Shown: positions 33,057 through 43,249, counted from the stretch's first letter. The stretch is DNA of 64,000 bases from Poriferisodalis sp965198245 (GCF_965198245.1 NZ_OZ240249.1:682001-746000), one strand, 5' to 3'. Made by a program: numbers and translations. The notes: generated by a model from the letters alone, not told the origin.

Positions 33057-34754
33057 TCAGAGGTCGGCGAAATCGCCAAAGACAGCTCGGCCGTCCACGA
33101 CGGTCGTCGCGATCTGAGCGCTCGGAATCTTGTGCGGATCGATGTCGAGTACTCGGTCGTCGAGAACGCAGAAATCGGCGACCTTCCCGGGCGCCAAGTC
33201 GCCCTTCCACGCCTCTGCCCGGTCCTGCCAGGCACCGTTTACCGTGTACGTCTCGAGAGCGTCGAGAAGCGAAATTCGCTCTTCAGGCCCGTACGTCTCT
33301 CCGGTGGCCTTCGACTCGCGCAGGACTGCCGCGGCAACTCCTTGGCGCCAACTCGGATAGGTGATGGGTGCATCGGAACTGGACGTGACTCGCACGCCTG
33401 CATTGAGCCCAGTGCGCATCGGCCACTGGTAGTCGGCGCGTTCCTTGCCCAGGAGATCGCGCATCAGAGTGGCGATGGTCCACTTGATGGCGGGTTGCAT
33501 GCTCGCGCCATAGCCGTGCAGCGCAAGAAGCCTCAGCATCTCCGGGCTCGCAAGGTCAGCATGTATGAGGTAGTGACGAGGATCCGGGCGCGGATTGCGT
33601 AGCTGTGCCTCAACTAGACACTTGACAGTGGCCTCAATGGCAAGGTCGCCCGTGACGTGGACGCCGATCTGGTGGCCAGCATCATGAGCTAAGCCGACCA
33701 TCGCGTCCAAGTCGGCGAGTCGTTGCTCGTCGCACTCGCCGGCGATTGTGAGACAGCCGAAGCCACCTCCGCAGTACTCCTGACTGACCCAAGCAGTCTT
33801 GTTGGGCGGCACTCCGTCGGCGAAAAGCTTGATGCCGGCGACTTGGAACCACCCCGGCTTGTTCGGAGGTGGCACAAAAGTGTGCAGGTGCTCTTCCACA
33901 TCACTTACACAGGAGGTTGTGAGCGGGCTGAATGCCATCAGCACTGTTGTGCGCAGCGAGAAGTCGTCACGGCCTGCGCGTTCCGCCAATATCTGAAGAA
34001 GGCGCTCGCCGGCGGCGCCCCCTTCGAACGTATTGCCGCCCGGACCAAGCGCCGCGTCGGTCACAGAGGTGATGCCTTCGGCATGCATCAGATCGCGTGC
34101 TGTGTCCAGCGCTTGATTCAATTCGTGATCGCTGAGCGACGGCATGTGCTCGGCGACGAGTGAGGTCGCGGACTCTTGCAGTATCCCTGTCGGTTCGCCA
34201 TCACTGTCTCTGACGATCACCCCGTCGCTCGGATCTGGAGTGTTCCGTCCGATGCCGGCTATCTGGAGTGCGCGGCTGTTGACCCACAGCTGGTGCCCGG
34301 AGAAGTCTCGAAGCGCGACGGGAATCTGATCCGTCACTTCGTCCAGGTCTCGCCGGTGTGGCAGACGCTGTGCGTTCAGGTCGTCGAGATAGCCGATGTC
34401 CCAGCCGATGCCCCGAATCCAGCCGCCCGCTGGCCGTGCATGCCGGATGGCTTGAGCGATGTCGTCGATCGACTGCACTGTCGGAAAGCTCACGTCGACA
34501 GCCAGCGGCGGGCGGACCGCCCCGAAGTAGCCGAGATGCACGTGTGAGTCATTGATCCCGGGCACGACGCTTCGACCGTCGAGGTCGACGACACGGGTTC
34601 GAGGACCGGCGAGCGAGCCGATTTCGAAGTCAGTGCCCACCGCACAGACCCGGTTGGCCCGCACCGCCAGCGCCTCGGCGACGAGCCCATTGCATGCGGT
34701 CACGATCTGGCCATTTCGCAGAACCAAGTCGGGAGCGAAGTCGTCGCCAGCCAT
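33057..34754 (-). CDS. Amidohydrolase of the YtcJ type (Amidohydro_3)
   Basis: This 565-residue metal-dependent hydrolase has the motif NDSHVHLGYFG, LRDFSGHQLWVNSRAL (the SGH.xxxN signature of this subgroup), a metal-binding VHVTGDLAIEA and a LIHADLAS histidine. A C-terminal SDAPITYPSWRQGV and a trailing beta-sandwich (LAPGKVADFCVLDDRV) follow. It likely hydrolyses an amide or imide outside peptide metabolism. It stands upstream of the binding-protein gene on the same strand, with 50 bases between, so it may share a transcript with the transporter that imports its substrate. Confidence 0.88.
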   Translation of the reverse strand: MAGDDFAPDLVLRNGQIVTACNGLVAEALAVRANRVCAVGTDFEIGSLAGPRTRVVDLDGRSVVPGINDSHVHLGYFGAVRPPLAVDVSFPTVQSIDDIAQAIRHARPAGGWIRGIGWDIGYLDDLNAQRLPHRRDLDEVTDQIPVALRDFSGHQLWVNSRALQIAGIGRNTPDPSDGVIVRDSDGEPTGILQESATSLVAEHMPSLSDHELNQALDTARDLMHAEGITSVTDAALGPGGNTFEGGAAGERLLQILAERAGRDDFSLRTTVLMAFSPLTTSCVSDVEEHLHTFVPPPNKPGWFQVAGIKLFADGVPPNKTAWVSQEYCGGGFGCLTIAGECDEQRLADLDAMVGLAHDAGHQIGVHVTGDLAIEATVKCLVEAQLRNPRPDPRHYLIHADLASPEMLRLLALHGYGASMQPAIKWTIATLMRDLLGKERADYQWPMRTGLNAGVRVTSSSDAPITYPSWRQGVAAAVLRESKATGETYGPEERISLLDALETYTVNGAWQDRAEAWKGDLAPGKVADFCVLDDRVLDIDPHKIPSAQIATTVVDGRAVFGDFADL

Positions 34755-34788
34755 CCGCCGAGCTAACCAAATGGCTCAAAGGCTGCCC

Positions 34789-34806
34789 ATCGGCAGTTCT
34801 GCCGAT
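34789..34806. promoter_or_regulatory. Perfect palindrome upstream of the amidohydrolase gene
   Basis: ATCGGCAGTTCTGCCGAT has 8-base arms and a 2-base centre and begins 35 bases before the ATG. It is a good candidate operator for the amidohydrolase-transporter group. Confidence 0.55.
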
Positions 34807-34953
34807 TTCCGGACGTCGCAGTCAAGGGCGCAGGCCAAGTGCGCGGTAACGGGTTGCCTCGGCGACGGTTACTGGTTGGTGCGTGAGTGGTCGATGACCA
34901 CCACCGCGAGAGAGAACATCACGCCTCCACTGAACTCAGAGACCCCCACCGCG

Positions 34954-37900
34954 CTAGAGGACGTTGCCGTAACGGTGCGTCGTATGGCTGACGGCTTGCT
35001 CGCGCAGGTAGTGCAGCAGTTCGATGCGGCCCTCGGCGGTGACCGGCTCGTCCGCGATGTGAACGCCCGCCTCACTGGCCGCCGCTCGCAGGTTCCTGGG
35101 GCACCTTCCCACGACCCGCACTCGCTCAACATCCAGCGTCGCCAGCCGGGTAGCGAATTCGGTGCTGCTTTCGAGCAGCGCGTGCGACGTGACTAATTCA
35201 GCACCGCATCGCTGCGCGGCGGCTCGGACTCGAGCGATGTCTCGGGGCGCCGCGTCAGCCTCAGCCCGCATCCCAACGCGTGGCAAGGGCCGATACCGGA
35301 GGACATTGGACTCGCAGTACAGCCCGGTCGGATCATGCGACTCAGCGAACTCCGTCCGCCAAGCCTCGTCGTCGCTGGCCCGGGCCGCGTCCAGCCATTC
35401 CTTGTCGCTGAGACGTGTATCGACGCGGTGCCATGTGCCGAGCTGAGCCACGTAGTTGGGACCGCCTGCTTTGGCGCCTGGTCCGATCGAGGATCGTTTC
35501 CAGCCGCCGAAGGGCTGGCGTCGGACAATCGCGCCGGTCGTCGGGCGGTTGATGTACGCATTGCCCACTCCTACGGCATCGGTCCACTCCCGGATCTCGC
35601 CCGGGTCGAGGGTGTGAATGCCGCCGGTGAGCCCGTAAGCGGTCGAGTTCTGCATGCTGATCGCGTCGCGGAGGGTCTCCGCCTGCATGACGCCGAGGAC
35701 TGGACCGAAGCACTCGGTCTGGTGGAACCATGAGCCGGGCAGCACTCCGAGGCGTATGCCCGGTGTCCAGGTTTGGGAGTCGAGCCGACGCGGCTCGACC
35801 AGCCATTCTTCGCCGTCGTCGAGTTCGGTGAGTGCCCGCAGCAGCTTGCCTTCGGGCGGGATGATCGTGGGGCCCATGTTCGTGGCCAGATCAGTAGTGG
35901 GTCCGACCTGCAGGCTCGACACTGCGTCGGCAAGCTGGCGCCGCAGCCGAGGCGACGTGTACGTGTCGCCGACGCAGATGGCCAGGCTGGCCGCCGAACA
36001 CTTTTGACCCGAGTGCCCGAATGCCGATTTCACCAGGTCTGCGACCGCCAGATCGATGTCGGCGCTCGGTGTGATCACCATGGCGTTCTTGCCGGACGTC
36101 TCGGCGAACAGGCGCATCGCCGGATTCCATGTGCGGAACATCTGGGCGGTGTCGTAGGCCCCGGTGAGAATCACCGCTCCCACGCCTCGGTGGGTCACCA
36201 AGTGACGGCCAACATCGTCGTCCCGAGTGCGGACGAAGCCAACCAGATCCCGAGGCAGACCCGCCTCCCAGCAGCACTCGGCCACGCTCTCTGCACAGCC
36301 AGGCGTCTCGGGCGCGGGCTTGAGGATGACGGCGTTGCCCGCAGCCAGGGCAGCGAACACCCCACCCGACGGTATGGCTACGGGGAAGTTCCACGGAGAC
36401 GCCACCAGCACGGTTCCGAATGGCTCAAACCGGGCAAGACCCAGACCGTCCAGATCCAGCGTCCGATCGCCGTACCAGCGGGCGAAGTCGATGGCCTCGG
36501 AGACCTCCGGGTCTGCTTCGGCGACGGTCTTGTGCCCTTCATGAACCATGGCCGACACCAAGTCGCTGCGCCTGCGACTTAGCTCGTCAGCCACGCTCCA
36601 CAACATCTTGCGCCGATCCGCAGGCGATCGGGCAACCCACTCGCGTTGCGCCATGGCGCAGGCCTGCACCATGCGATCCACCGTGTCGATGTCTCGGGTG
36701 ATGCCAGTGGTGGGACCGCTCCAGCCACGCGAGACGATCTCGCGGACCCAGGCACGGTTGGCTGCCAACGCAGGGTCGGTGTCGGGCTCGTTGAAGAACG
36801 CCTGGTTCGGGTCGGCGGACTCTTCGGCGCGGCGCCGGTCTTGGGTGCGGCGTGGTGCATCGCTCACCGTCCAGCGGTCGGCGACCGCTGCGCGGAATTT
36901 CTCTGCCTCGGCGACGAAGCCTTGACTGCCGGGCTGCAATCCGAATAGGTGGTGGATGAAATTCTCTTCAGACGCGTTCTCTTCCAAGCGGCGGAACAGG
37001 TAGCTGATGGCCACGTCGAAGTCCCGTTCCGCCACTGCCGGCGTGTACAGCAGCACATCCCGCTCGTCGTCACGCAGGCGAGCGGCTTGCGCCGGTGCCA
37101 TGCCCTCGAGCATCTCGAACTCCATGCGATGCTGAACGCCGCGCTCGGTGGCGAGCAGATCTGCCCATGCCACGTCGAACAGGTTGTGACTCGCGACGCC
37201 GATGCGCACCGACGCCGTGCGGGCCCCGGTAAGCACCCAGTCGAGGCAGCGCTTGTAGTTGGCGTCGGTGTCGGCCTTGTTGGCATAGGGCGCCTGAGGC
37301 CATCCGTGCGTAGCCGCATCGACCCGTTCCATCGCCAGGTTCGCGCCCTTCACCAGCCGAATCTTGATGAAGCCGCAGCGGCGACCCGTCTCGACGCGGG
37401 AGTTGTGCCAGTCGACCAGCGAGCGGAGCGCGTCGAATGAGTCAGGCAAGTAGGCCTGCAGCACGATTCCGGCGTCGACGTCAGCGAAGGGGGGCTCGTC
37501 GAGCACTGTCCGGAACGCCTCGACGGTGAGCTCAAGGTCGTGGTACTCCTCCATGTCGAGGTTGATGAACGTCGCGGGTGTCGTGGCCGCGGCTGCTCGA
37601 ACCAGTGGGCGGAGCGCCTCGACGACCCGGTGCAGCGAGCCGTTGAAGTCCCAAGGGTTGAGCTGGGACACCACCGACGAGAGCTTCACGGAGACGTAGT
37701 CCACGTCGGGCAAGCGAAGGGTCTCGAGCACTTCCTGTTGACGACGGCGGGCTTCAAGGTCACCGAGGACTGCTTCGCCGAGCACGTTGACGTTGAGCGA
37801 GAAACCAGCAGCGACGCGCGTCCGCAGATGAGCGCTCAGCCGGTCGGGTTCGGAGTCCACGACGAGATGACCGACCAACGACCTCATCCGTTTCCTCGCA

Positions 37901-38235
37901 AGGGGCATAACGAGTCGTGGGAATCTCGGCCCAATACGAGCACCGAGACGGACCAGCAGCTTGTCAACCGGCGACAGGAATGACGGCAGCTCCGCCTCGC
38001 CGACCAGCGATGCCAGCTGGCGGGTCGACACTGCGGGATCCTCAGGACGGATCACCCGGTCCACGAACCTCATCGCAAACGCTGTGCCCCACCGGTCGCT
38101 CACTACTCCTGCCAGACGCCTGCTGGCAGCCCGACCCGACTTGGTATCGGGAGCGGCAGGCGTCCCCAGCCAGCGCTCGACCCGCTCGATGGCTCCCTCA
38201 GCCAGCAGCTCCGCGTCAGTGGTGCGTTCGACCAC
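34954..38235 (-). CDS. putA: PutA: proline dehydrogenase / glutamate-semialdehyde dehydrogenase
   Basis: This 1093-residue bifunctional enzyme oxidises proline to glutamate. The N-terminal PRODH barrel (about 90-430) shows VDYVSVKLSSVVSQLNPWDF, FINLDMEEYHDLELTVEAFR and RLVKGANLAMERVDA. The aldehyde dehydrogenase part (about 520-990) shows VASPWNFPVAIPSGGVFAAL, ETSGKNAMVITPSADIDLAV, the catalytic cysteine in FGHSGQKCSAASL and TECFGPVLGVM. About 90 C-terminal residues form the usual PutA tail. It has no DNA-binding RHH domain at the N-terminus. It is monocistronic on the minus strand, and the 180 bases before it are shared with the divergent M20 peptidase gene. Confidence 0.95.
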   Translation of the reverse strand: MVERTTDAELLAEGAIERVERWLGTPAAPDTKSGRAASRRLAGVVSDRWGTAFAMRFVDRVIRPEDPAVSTRQLASLVGEAELPSFLSPVDKLLVRLGARIGPRFPRLVMPLARKRMRSLVGHLVVDSEPDRLSAHLRTRVAAGFSLNVNVLGEAVLGDLEARRRQQEVLETLRLPDVDYVSVKLSSVVSQLNPWDFNGSLHRVVEALRPLVRAAAATTPATFINLDMEEYHDLELTVEAFRTVLDEPPFADVDAGIVLQAYLPDSFDALRSLVDWHNSRVETGRRCGFIKIRLVKGANLAMERVDAATHGWPQAPYANKADTDANYKRCLDWVLTGARTASVRIGVASHNLFDVAWADLLATERGVQHRMEFEMLEGMAPAQAARLRDDERDVLLYTPAVAERDFDVAISYLFRRLEENASEENFIHHLFGLQPGSQGFVAEAEKFRAAVADRWTVSDAPRRTQDRRRAEESADPNQAFFNEPDTDPALAANRAWVREIVSRGWSGPTTGITRDIDTVDRMVQACAMAQREWVARSPADRRKMLWSVADELSRRRSDLVSAMVHEGHKTVAEADPEVSEAIDFARWYGDRTLDLDGLGLARFEPFGTVLVASPWNFPVAIPSGGVFAALAAGNAVILKPAPETPGCAESVAECCWEAGLPRDLVGFVRTRDDDVGRHLVTHRGVGAVILTGAYDTAQMFRTWNPAMRLFAETSGKNAMVITPSADIDLAVADLVKSAFGHSGQKCSAASLAICVGDTYTSPRLRRQLADAVSSLQVGPTTDLATNMGPTIIPPEGKLLRALTELDDGEEWLVEPRRLDSQTWTPGIRLGVLPGSWFHQTECFGPVLGVMQAETLRDAISMQNSTAYGLTGGIHTLDPGEIREWTDAVGVGNAYINRPTTGAIVRRQPFGGWKRSSIGPGAKAGGPNYVAQLGTWHRVDTRLSDKEWLDAARASDDEAWRTEFAESHDPTGLYCESNVLRYRPLPRVGMRAEADAAPRDIARVRAAAQRCGAELVTSHALLESSTEFATRLATLDVERVRVVGRCPRNLRAAASEAGVHIADEPVTAEGRIELLHYLREQAVSHTTHRYGNVL

Positions 38236-38415
38236 GGCTCACCCGCTCGTTCGGAGTCCCAGCATCACACCCCATCTGCCTTCACAATGCCGATCCCGCT
38301 GCATCTCGATCTTGGCCGAATGGGAACACCCAGCGAGCCACCGATCTGTCCAGCCAGCCACAGGCTCTACTGTTCGAAGCCCACCCCTCCGTGAACTGCC
38401 AGGAGAAATCCGAGC

Positions 38416-39852
38416 ATGGATACAGAAAACGCCCAGAACGTGATTGCGGAGTGCTGGGGCAGCGAGATCATTCCCGAGCTCGAGCGCTACATCGCGATTC
38501 CGGCGTTGTCGCCGAGCTTCGACGCCGACTGGGAGGCCTCGGGTCATATCGAGGCAGCGGTTCAGCAGGTAGCGGCGTGGTTGGAGTCTCGGCCAGTGAC
38601 CGGCGCCACGGTGGAGATCCAACGGCTGCCGGGGCGAACCCCCTTGATCGTTGTGGAGGTGGAGCCCTTCGGCGCCGCCGCGACTGACGACGGCGACGAG
38701 TCCACGGTGGTGCTCTACGGACACGTGGACAAACAGCCCGAGATGACCGGGTGGAGGGACGGTCTGGGGCCGTGGACGCCGGTGCGCGATGGCGACCGTC
38801 TGTACGGCCGCGGCGGAGCCGACGATGGTTATGCCGCGTTCGCAAGCATGGCCGCGATCGAGGCGGTGCAGGCGAGCGGCGGCAGCCACAGCCGTTGCCT
38901 GATGCTGATCGAGGCGTGTGAGGAATCCGGCAGCCCGGACCTGCTGCACCATCTCGACGCGCTGGGCGAGCGACTCGGCGACGTGGGCCTGCTGGTGTGC
39001 CTGGACTCGGGCTGCGCCACCTACGACACGGTGTGGCTGACGACGTCGCTGCGCGGCCTGGTGGAGGCGACCCTGCGGGTCGATGTCATCGCCGAGGGCT
39101 GGCACAGCGGCATGGCCAGCGGATTGGTGCCCTCGTCGTTCCGGCTGCTGCGCATCCTGCTGGATCGCATCGAGGATGCCGCGACCGGCCAGGTGAAGGT
39201 TGAAGCAGCAAACGCCGACATTCCCTCCCACCGGGTTGCCGAAGCTCGGGCGATGGCAGATTTCCTGGGCGGCACGGGCGAGGACTTCGGCTTGATCGGC
39301 GATCTGCAACTGATGGAGGACGACCCGGCTGACGGTCTGCTCGCGCGTACTTGGCGCCCCGCACTCAGCGTCGTTGGTGCCGATGGCATGCCGCCCACCG
39401 CGTCGGCGGGCAACGTGTTGCGACCGTACACAGCCCTGAAGCTCAGTCTGCGCCTGCCGCCGACTGCCGACTCCCAAGCGGTCGCGTCGGAGCTCGCGGA
39501 CCTGCTGCGTTCCGATGCGCCGCTGCAGGCGTCGGTGAGCGTGGACGAGGTCGACTGCGCAGACGGATGGGATGCCCCCGACTTGGCACCGTGGCTGGCG
39601 GCGGCGCTCAACGAGAGCGCCTTGCGTCGCTTCGGGCAGCCGATGCAGCTCTTCGGCGAAGGGGGCAGCATCCCGTTCATTGCCATGCTCGGCGGTATGT
39701 TCCCCGAGGCGCAGTTCGTGGTGACCGGGGTTCTCGGCCCGGAGTCGAACGCTCACGGCCCCAATGAGTTCCTTCACGTCGCCTACGCCGAGAAGCTCAC
39801 CGGTTGCATCGCCGACATTCTCGACGCTGAGGCCAGACGGTCTGGAAGCTGA
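38416..39852 (+). CDS. M20-family metallopeptidase
   Basis: This 478-residue zinc peptidase has VVLYGHVDKQPE (first metal histidine), YGRGGADDGYA (bridging aspartate), MLIEACEESGSPDL (catalytic and metal glutamates) and a C-terminal metal histidine in ESNAHGPNEFL. A lid dimerisation domain lies between (ATLRVDVIAEGWHSGMASGL). It resembles dipeptidases of the carnosinase-like M20 subgroup. It is divergent from putA and convergent with the M29-like gene. It could supply amino acids, including proline, to PutA, but this is inferred from neighbourhood only. Confidence 0.9.
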   Translation: MDTENAQNVIAECWGSEIIPELERYIAIPALSPSFDADWEASGHIEAAVQQVAAWLESRPVTGATVEIQRLPGRTPLIVVEVEPFGAAATDDGDESTVVLYGHVDKQPEMTGWRDGLGPWTPVRDGDRLYGRGGADDGYAAFASMAAIEAVQASGGSHSRCLMLIEACEESGSPDLLHHLDALGERLGDVGLLVCLDSGCATYDTVWLTTSLRGLVEATLRVDVIAEGWHSGMASGLVPSSFRLLRILLDRIEDAATGQVKVEAANADIPSHRVAEARAMADFLGGTGEDFGLIGDLQLMEDDPADGLLARTWRPALSVVGADGMPPTASAGNVLRPYTALKLSLRLPPTADSQAVASELADLLRSDAPLQASVSVDEVDCADGWDAPDLAPWLAAALNESALRRFGQPMQLFGEGGSIPFIAMLGGMFPEAQFVVTGVLGPESNAHGPNEFLHVAYAEKLTGCIADILDAEARRSGS

Positions 39853-39863
39853 ACCATGCCTTC

Positions 39864-40877
39864 TCAAGCGCTCAGACGATCGGTCAACGCCGCGATCTCC
39901 GGATCGACGTAGGCGCCGTCAGCCTGGATCTGCTGGTCGTCGAGCCACACAGACGGAGCGAGCACCACGCCATCGGAGTGCGCCGGCGAACCGAACTCAG
40001 TAGCGCCGATGCCGATCTGCACACACCCGAAGACTCGCTCGTCCTCCAGGATTCGTCCTGATGGCTTGCGCACGCCTGGATTGAAGCCGTAGCAGAAGTG
40101 GTCGAACATCAGGGCCTCGGTGTTGTCGAACGACCGAAGCCACTGCTCGTACAGCTCAGCCTCGGGTCCTCCTGAAAATTCAGTTGCGTACCCGTCCACC
40201 AGGGTCATGACGATCGGCTGGCGGAGCAGTCCGAGGCTGTCCGGAGGCCACGCCGCTCCGTCGAACACGAGGGTGCCATTCGCGGATTCACGAATGACCA
40301 TGCAGCCGGACTGACCACCGAGCATCTGGGGCCAGCCTCCGTTCTCAGGCGGATCTTCCCAGTAGGGATCGCCTGCGGGATCGACGGTCATCGTCACGTC
40401 GCAGCCGGCCGGACTGGTCAGCCGCAGCGTGCTGACCGCCTGCGACTTGCGATACAGCAAGGCCTTGACCTCGTCGAGGAGGGCGTTGTTCACCCTGCCG
40501 ATGGTGCGAATCATCATGTCCGCGTCCATGCCGGTGAGTTCCAGGTAGACGCAGCCGCTGCTGATCGCAGCGTGAAACGCGTCGCTGTAGAGGTGGTAGC
40601 CGACCGAGAAGTTGATCCAGTGCCGGGCCTTCAATGCAGCAGCGGCCACGGGCTCGGGCACGGGACCGACAGGCGTGCACATCGGATAGGTCAGGACGGT
40701 GGGCTCGGCGCCGACTGCCCGCGCGGCCGCCTCGGCAGCGCGGGCGACATGTTGATCCGCCTCGCTGTCGGCGGTGATCAGAACTTGGTCGCCTGGTGCG
40801 ACCGGCCGGATCTCCGTGAACAGGACACGAGCCGCATGACGAAGCTCTGCCGTCATGGCTTCAGCCGCCGTGCTCAT
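39864..40877 (-). CDS. M29-like aminopeptidase family protein
   Basis: This 337-residue protein begins with APGDQVLITADSEADQHVAR, the N-terminal alpha/beta domain typical of M29 (aminopeptidase T) and of related NicX-type proteins. The C-terminal half has the expected metal-region segments HFCYGFNPGVRKPSG, GCVQIGIGATEFG and SPAHSDGVVLAPSVWLDD. Whether it is a peptidase or a ring-opening enzyme cannot be decided from sequence alone. Its start overlaps the end of the Lrp-type regulator gene by 17 bases, so the two are one transcript. Confidence 0.7.
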   Translation of the reverse strand: MSTAAEAMTAELRHAARVLFTEIRPVAPGDQVLITADSEADQHVARAAEAAARAVGAEPTVLTYPMCTPVGPVPEPVAAAALKARHWINFSVGYHLYSDAFHAAISSGCVYLELTGMDADMMIRTIGRVNNALLDEVKALLYRKSQAVSTLRLTSPAGCDVTMTVDPAGDPYWEDPPENGGWPQMLGGQSGCMVIRESANGTLVFDGAAWPPDSLGLLRQPIVMTLVDGYATEFSGGPEAELYEQWLRSFDNTEALMFDHFCYGFNPGVRKPSGRILEDERVFGCVQIGIGATEFGSPAHSDGVVLAPSVWLDDQQIQADGAYVDPEIAALTDRLSA

Positions 40878-41352
40878 CGTCGGCGGAGCCCAACCTGTCG
40901 ATGACTCTGCGGATGTTGAGATTCGACTCGTACTTCACGTCAGTGACGAGGTAGGAGGTCACCGATTCCACACCGTCAATCGCTTGAACTTGGCTATGGA
41001 TCAGATCGCTGAGGTGAGGCACATCTCGACAGAAGACGTCTGCGAGCACGTCGTGTCCGCCTGTGAGCGTGGCGACGTAGCCGACTTCGTCCAGTTCGGC
41101 CAGCCTCGAGGTCACGGCCTCGAGCTTCCCTGCACTGACTCGCAGCAGCAGCGTGGCGTAGAGGGCGAGGCCGGATCGGTACGGGTCCAGCCAGACATTG
41201 AGGTGGAGCACGCCGGCTTCACGCATCAGCGTGATCCGGTTCCGCACGGTCCCGACGCTGACGCCGACCTCTTTGGAGATCTCGCTGTAGGTGGCTCTTC
41301 CGTCAACGCTGAGCATCCCGACGATTTCGAGGTCTAGGTCGTCAAGTTGCAC
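40861..41352 (-). CDS. Lrp/AsnC-family transcriptional regulator
   Basis: This 163-residue regulator has an N-terminal HTH (DDLDLEIVGMLSVDGRATYS, EISKEVGVSVGTVRNRITLM) and a C-terminal RAM/ligand domain (VGYVATLTGGHDVLADVFCR, VESVTSYLVTDVKYES). Members sense amino acids. It is divergent from the nine-gene transporter-enzyme operon, with 229 bases of AT-rich spacer between them, so it is the likely regulator of that operon. Confidence 0.9.
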   Translation of the reverse strand: MQLDDLDLEIVGMLSVDGRATYSEISKEVGVSVGTVRNRITLMREAGVLHLNVWLDPYRSGLALYATLLLRVSAGKLEAVTSRLAELDEVGYVATLTGGHDVLADVFCRDVPHLSDLIHSQVQAIDGVESVTSYLVTDVKYESNLNIRRVIDRLGSADDEHGG

Positions 41353-41456
41353 GACGATGCGCCTCCCTCGTTGTTAGTACCAAGTCGAGCCTGGTCCAGC
41401 CTGGGCGGCCAGCGCAGTGACATAATTATCAGATATCGCTTCTGAAAATACAAGAT

Positions 41457-41485
41457 TTGCATAGATTCGCCGCTTATGCTAGAAT
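41457..41485 (+). promoter_or_regulatory. Promoter of the nine-gene transporter/enzyme operon
   Basis: TTGCAT (41457-41462) and TAGAAT (41480-41485) are spaced by 17 bases in a strongly AT-rich stretch that stands out from the GC-rich surroundings. About 95 bases of leader follow before the ATG at 41582. The spacer probably also contains Lrp-type binding sites. Confidence 0.65.
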
Positions 41486-41581
41486 TTCTGTAATTCAGAC
41501 ATGTATATACTATCCATGTGTGCAGGTCGTGACCCGCGGGGGCGTGGCCAAGCGGGGGTGAGGAACTGAGAGGACATAGGA

Positions 41582-43216
41582 ATGAAGATCAGGACCTATC
41601 TCTGCGTTGCAGTCGCGGCAGTCCTGCTCGCTGCGGGTTGCACAAGCGGCACAGATGACGCCGACGTTGCGGACACTGCCGGCACGACCGACACGGCGAC
41701 TCCCACGGATGAGGCGGCTGCAACCGAGGCTAGCGCTGCCCCCTCCGACGCCTCTGGGGTCGAATTCGTCTACGCAAACCCGTACGGATTCGGCGACTTA
41801 GATCCTTCGAGTGCGTTCTCGAATGAGAACACGATCTTGCAGAATCTCTACGAGACGCTGACGCAGCTGGCCGACCCCGAAGCTTCCGACGAGGTGAGCG
41901 GTGTGCTCGCCGAATCGTGGAGTTCGAACGCAGATGCCACTGAGTGGAGCTTCAAGATTCGCGAGAGTGTGACCTTCCACGACGGCACTCCGCTGACCGC
42001 CGGGGCAGTGCGCGACTCGTTGCAGCGCACCATCGACCTGGGCCTCGGAGCGGCATTCATCCTGTCGTCCGTCGAGTCGATGGAAGTTCCCGACGACCAC
42101 ACCCTGACGTTCAAGCTCGCGTGGCCGACGCCGCTTGACCTCGTCATGTCGTCGCAGTACTCGGTCTATGTCGTGTGCCCCTCTGCTGTCGGAAATGACG
42201 CTGCCTGGTTCAACGAAGGGAACGCTTGCGGCACCGGTCCGTACACCATCGACTCCCATGATCCGGCGGGCAGCACATGGCTTGCCCGATTCGATGACTA
42301 CTGGGGCGGCTGGTCCGAAGACCAGGTCGAGACCGTCGAGATGCGGCTGATCGAAGACCCCGTGCTGGCAGAACAGCTCATCCGCAATGGGGATGCCCAC
42401 TTCACCTACAACCTGCCATTCGACGTCTACACCTCGCTCGAACAGGACAGCGACATCGACGTTCTTAGAAGCCTCTCCATGACCAACCTCTTCGGCATGT
42501 TGAACGTGCGGCGGCTTTCCCCCGAGATCCGGGAAGCCCTCGTGCTGTCGTTCCCCTATGACGACGTCACCGCATCGCTGTACGGCGGAGAAGCGGTTCG
42601 AGCTCGCGGCATGGTGCCGCTGACGGTTTGGGGCTCCAGCCCCGATCTGGACATTCCCGCGACCGATCTCGACAGGGCGCGGCAGTTGATCGAGGCCGCC
42701 GGGGCAGATGGCCTCACTGTCACCTACAGCTTTGACGCCGGCACCACGGAGCAGCAGCAGATCGGCGAAGTCTGGAAGGCGAACCTGAGCACCATCGGCG
42801 TCAACCTCGAGCTGGAGCCGCTCACCTGGGACGCACGCTGGGAGAAGGCCAAGTCCGACCCCGATGCAGCGCAGGACGTGTTCACGATGTTCTGGTTCCC
42901 GACCTATGTGACGCCCTATGACTTCCTGTTCTCAACGTTCCATTCAGAAGAGGCGCCGTTCTTCAATCTCGGCTACTACTCCAATGAGACGTTCGACGCC
43001 TTGATCGACGAAGCCGACGCGATCAGCGGCACCGATCGAGAAGCGGCAAGCGAGCTCTTCCGCCAGGCACAGGAGATCCTGATCGACGACCATGCGGCCG
43101 TCTTCATGCTCGACGTGCCCTCAGTGGAAGTCTTGCGTGCCGAGTTCACCGGACACATCCCGAATCCGGCATACAACACTGTCGTGCGCTTCTACGAGCT
43201 GCGGGCAGTTCGCTGA
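41582..43216 (+). CDS. Family 5 (oligopeptide-type) ABC transporter binding lipoprotein
   Basis: This 544-residue lipoprotein has signal MKIRTYLCVAVAAVLLAAGC with the lipobox cysteine at residue 20, an acidic linker and the SBP_bac_5 fold (NLYETLTQLADPEASDEVSG, VLAESWSSNADATEWSFKIR, VTFHDGTPLTAGAVRDSL). Family members bind peptides, nickel chelates or opine-like compounds. It is the first gene of the operon, 33 bases ahead of the DUF917 gene, while the permeases and ATPases are at the operon's 3' end. Confidence 0.92.
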   Translation: MKIRTYLCVAVAAVLLAAGCTSGTDDADVADTAGTTDTATPTDEAAATEASAAPSDASGVEFVYANPYGFGDLDPSSAFSNENTILQNLYETLTQLADPEASDEVSGVLAESWSSNADATEWSFKIRESVTFHDGTPLTAGAVRDSLQRTIDLGLGAAFILSSVESMEVPDDHTLTFKLAWPTPLDLVMSSQYSVYVVCPSAVGNDAAWFNEGNACGTGPYTIDSHDPAGSTWLARFDDYWGGWSEDQVETVEMRLIEDPVLAEQLIRNGDAHFTYNLPFDVYTSLEQDSDIDVLRSLSMTNLFGMLNVRRLSPEIREALVLSFPYDDVTASLYGGEAVRARGMVPLTVWGSSPDLDIPATDLDRARQLIEAAGADGLTVTYSFDAGTTEQQQIGEVWKANLSTIGVNLELEPLTWDARWEKAKSDPDAAQDVFTMFWFPTYVTPYDFLFSTFHSEEAPFFNLGYYSNETFDALIDEADAISGTDREAASELFRQAQEILIDDHAAVFMLDVPSVEVLRAEFTGHIPNPAYNTVVRFYELRAVR

Positions 43217-43249
43217 GTCAGCACTCAGAGCGATTCAGAATCCAGAAGG

